The position numbers and the translations under genes were made by a program. Shown in pieces: positions 36,865 to 38,960 of a stretch of 38,960 nucleotides of DNA (position 1 is its first letter; the number at the start of each line of letters is the position of its first letter). The notes under the pieces are model-generated. The model was not told where the DNA came from. It saw only the letters and a list, made by a program, of their open reading frames with translations, and did no database searches. The stretch is from Kiloniellaceae bacterium (GTDB taxonomy: Bacteria; Pseudomonadota; Alphaproteobacteria; Kiloniellales; J153): assembly GCA_021776055.1 (NCBI GenBank), contig JAJFGP010000045.1, positions 1-38,960 of the forward strand, in the 5' to 3' direction.

Positions 36865-38135
36865 CTGTCTTCTTCTCCACTTTGATCAAGTTTGAACAGG
36901 CGGCGCAGGGCCGCGTCCAAATCCGTATCCGTATTCGCGTCCGCCGCCGCCTTGCGCAAAATCTCTGACGGATCGTGCAGTAGCCGGTTCAGGAGCAAAC
37001 GCGTCGCTTCATCGGGGCTAAGCCGCGAATCCGCCAGCACCTCGGCCCGCATGGCCTCGAACCGGCGGCGCAGCGCGGTTACGGAGGGCCCGGCGCCACG
37101 TTCGGCGCGACGCCGCTGAAACGCGGCGATCTCGTCATCCAGGATACGCCAGGCCGCGGCGGTGGCCGCTTCGCGCGTCGCCTTACCTTGCCGCGCCACC
37201 CGTTCCAAATCCGTCAAGTCAAACACGAAAGCGGCGTCAAGCTGAGCCACCGCCGGGTCGATATCGCCGGGCAGGGCAGCATCGATGAAGAATATCGCTT
37301 CGCGCCGGCGCCGTTTCAATGCCGTTTCGGCCAATTGGGCGGTAACCGCGTAACGCCCGGTGCCCACGGCAGAGACAACAATATCGGCGCCGGCCAAGGC
37401 ATCGCCAAGCTCCTCCCAAGGACGGAAATGGCAATCCAAGCGCCGCGCCGCCGCTTCACTGCGGGCAACGGATGTGTGCACGACCACCAGATCGCCGATA
37501 CCCGCATCCTTGAGCTCGGCAGCCAGGAACTCGCCCATTTCCCCCAAGCCAATCAGCAAGCCGGTGCGCCGCCCCAGATCGCCGTGAACATCGCGGGCAA
37601 CAAGCGTCGCCGAGGCGGCGATGGAAACCGGTTGCTGCGCCAACGGCGTTTCACCACGCACCCGTTTGGCGGCGCCATAGGCGGCCTGCAAAACCGGCTC
37701 GATGGTAGGGCCGATCAGCCCCGCTGCCGCTGCCTGCCGGTGGCACTCCTTTATCTGGCCAAGAACCTGCGGCTCACCGACCACCTGGCTATCCAGCGAG
37801 GCGGCCACGGCAAAGATGTGCCGGGCGGCTGCGTCGCCCCGATGACAGTAAACCTGCTCGCGCAACTCGGCCGTCTCGACGCCCGTCTCGCGGGCCAGCA
37901 GGTCAAGAAACACGGTGACCGGGTCGGGCTCGCCCGCCGCCGCCCACAACTCCATCCGTTCGCAGGTCGCCACCGCCATACATTCGGCAATACCCGACTC
38001 GCGCACGATCGCGAGCAACGCCGCCTGATCCGGCTCGCTGGCGAACAACCGCTCGCGCAGCACCGCCGACGCAGAGCGGCCGCTGATGCCGACCGCAACA
38101 AGGGATGTGTGCGATTCCACGGCCACCTGGGCCAA
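36861..38135 (-). CDS. hemA: Glutamyl-tRNA reductase (C5 pathway of tetrapyrrole synthesis)
   Basis: The 424-residue protein reduces glutamyl-tRNA to glutamate-1-semialdehyde, the first committed step of haem formation by the C5 route. The catalytic cysteine is in [10 protein letters not shown] (usually TCNR), with [17 protein letters not shown], a Rossmann segment [18 protein letters not shown], and a C-terminal dimerisation helix. Most described Alphaproteobacteria make 5-aminolevulinate with ALAS (also called HemA) instead, so a GluTR here is notable. The TTG start at 38135 follows AGGA and lies 9 nt after the hisS stop. Co-transcription with prfA is clear. The Asn to Glu change next to the catalytic Cys is an oddity. 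Confidence 0.94.
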   Translation of the reverse strand: MAQVAVESHTSLVAVGISGRSASAVLRERLFASEPDQAALLAIVRESGIAECMAVATCERMELWAAAGEPDPVTVFLDLLARETGVETAELREQVYCHRGDAAARHIFAVAASLDSQVVGEPQVLGQIKECHRQAAAAGLIGPTIEPVLQAAYGAAKRVRGETPLAQQPVSIAASATLVARDVHGDLGRRTGLLIGLGEMGEFLAAELKDAGIGDLVVVHTSVARSEAAARRLDCHFRPWEELGDALAGADIVVSAVGTGRYAVTAQLAETALKRRRREAIFFIDAALPGDIDPAVAQLDAAFVFDLTDLERVARQGKATREAATAAAWRILDDEIAAFQRRRAERGAGPSVTALRRRFEAMRAEVLADSRLSPDEATRLLLNRLLHDPSEILRKAAADANTDTDLDAALRRLFKLDQSGEEDR

Positions 38136-38144
38136 CGTTCCTAG

Positions 38145-38960
38145 CTAACGGAACCGGGCCAGGTGCTCGCTCAACGCATCTAGGGAGACGAGCTCCTGTT
38201 CACCGGAATCGAGGTCGCGGACCGTAGCGGCGTTGCCGGCCAATTCATCCTCGCCCAGGATGACGGCGGCGCGCGCGCCCACCTTGTTGGCCCGGCGCAT
38301 ACGTTTTTTCAGGTTGCCGGAGAAGCCCAGATCGACCGCGAACCCGGCCTGGCGCAACGCCTGGACAATGCGCAGGGCCCTGCTCTCCGCCGCATCACCC
38401 ATGGGAACCATGGCAATGGGCCGCGGCGCTGGTTCTTCGGACATCAGCATGGTCAGCCGCTCGATACCCGCCGCCCAGCCAACACCAGGCGTCGGCGGGC
38501 CGCCGAGTAGCTCCACCAATCCGTCATATCGGCCACCGCCGAGAACCGATGCCTGCGCGCCCAGATCCTCGGTGGTGAACTCGAAGATACTGTGGGTGTA
38601 GTAGTCGAGGCCGCGCACCAGTTGCGGGTTTTGCCGATAGGCAATCCCCAACTCATCGAGCCCTTCGGTCACCGCCGCGAAAAAGTCGCGGCTGGCCTGA
38701 TTCAGATACTCGCTCAACGCGGGTGCCCCTGCCGCTACCTTGCGGTCACCCGCGTCTTTCGAGTCCAGGATGCGCAACGGATTGCGTGCCAGGCGCTCAA
38801 CGCTCTCGGCCGAGAGTTTGTCTTTGTGATCGGAAAAATAGGCAACCAGAACGTCGCGATACGCCTTGCGGCTTTCGGGATCGCCGAGGGTGTTGATTTC
38901 CAGCTGCGTGCGCCCAAGCACACCGATCTCCGCCAGAATATCGACGCCAAGGGAAATCAT
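38145..38960 (-). CDS. hisS: Histidyl-tRNA synthetase (N-terminal part outside window)
   Basis: The frame is open to the window edge, and the Met at 38960 is only an internal codon. The visible 271 residues are the C-terminal part: the end of the class II catalytic core with LVRGLDYYTHSIFEF (the histidine-specific motif), LGGGRYDGLVELLGG and WAAGIERLTMLM (motif 3 with the ATP-binding arginine), then the anticodon-binding domain from about residue 175 (AMVPMGDAAESRALRIVQALRQAG). It charges tRNA-His. The stop at 38145 is 9 nt before hemA, so it probably leads the hisS-hemA-prfA-prmC transcript. Confidence 0.96.
   Translation of the reverse strand: MISLGVDILAEIGVLGRTQLEINTLGDPESRKAYRDVLVAYFSDHKDKLSAESVERLARNPLRILDSKDAGDRKVAAGAPALSEYLNQASRDFFAAVTEGLDELGIAYRQNPQLVRGLDYYTHSIFEFTTEDLGAQASVLGGGRYDGLVELLGGPPTPGVGWAAGIERLTMLMSEEPAPRPIAMVPMGDAAESRALRIVQALRQAGFAVDLGFSGNLKKRMRRANKVGARAAVILGEDELAGNAATVRDLDSGEQELVSLDALSEHLARFR

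Overview
The window looks like chromosomal DNA from an alphaproteobacterium, most likely of the Rhodospirillales type. This rests on high GC with compact, often overlapping genes, the DUF4167 gene beside prmC and prfA, an encapsulated-ferritin-like protein close to the Rhodospirillum form, and an alphaproteobacterial-type aspartate aminotransferase. The species cannot be named from sequence alone. No tRNA, rRNA, CRISPR array, transposase or integrase was found.

Layout. 1-3.4 kb (minus): the Mo-dependent methionine sulfoxide reductase msrP (cut by the window edge), a stand-alone EncFtn-like ferritin and a divergent EF-G-like GTPase. 3.5-7.5 kb (minus): a gamma-glutamyltransferase-like Ntn-hydrolase, a tartrate/D-malate dehydrogenase-like enzyme and an aspartate aminotransferase, probably co-transcribed, with a candidate terminator. 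7.6-13.9 kb: a TetR repressor divergent from an RND exporter / LolA-like periplasmic protein / outer-membrane protein operon, with two operator-like repeats over its promoter, then a patatin-like phospholipase. 14-16.4 kb (minus): a 48-residue Cys-motif protein, then kbl and tdh, which convert threonine to glycine and acetyl-CoA. 16.5-20.5 kb (minus): a secreted peptidoglycan-binding/TPR protein, an orphan amino-acid binding protein and an MFS transporter. 20.7-23 kb (plus): kynA and a kynureninase-like gene. 23-26.2 kb (minus): a Tat-exported PhoX-family protein and a creatininase-family amidohydrolase. 26.5-27.8 kb (plus): an M23 (LytM) envelope peptidase.

27.9-29.85 kb is a clearly AT-rich accessory island. 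It holds two translationally coupled genes without recognised families, both predicted to be membrane-anchored, preceded by a hairpin-rich leader. This is the best candidate for an undescribed system, possibly a defence or stress module. Beyond it the core genome resumes on the minus strand: hisS, hemA (glutamyl-tRNA reductase), prfA and prmC overlap or almost touch, followed by a DUF4167 gene. Further along come clpB, with a good heat-shock sigma-32 promoter, and a DUF3291 gene. A MOSC-domain gene on the plus strand lies between the DUF4167 gene and clpB.

Functional links that the sequence supports are threonine catabolism (kbl-tdh), the first part of tryptophan catabolism (kynA-kynU), release factor 1 with its methyltransferase (prfA-prmC), and a TetR-controlled RND envelope export/lipid-trafficking operon.
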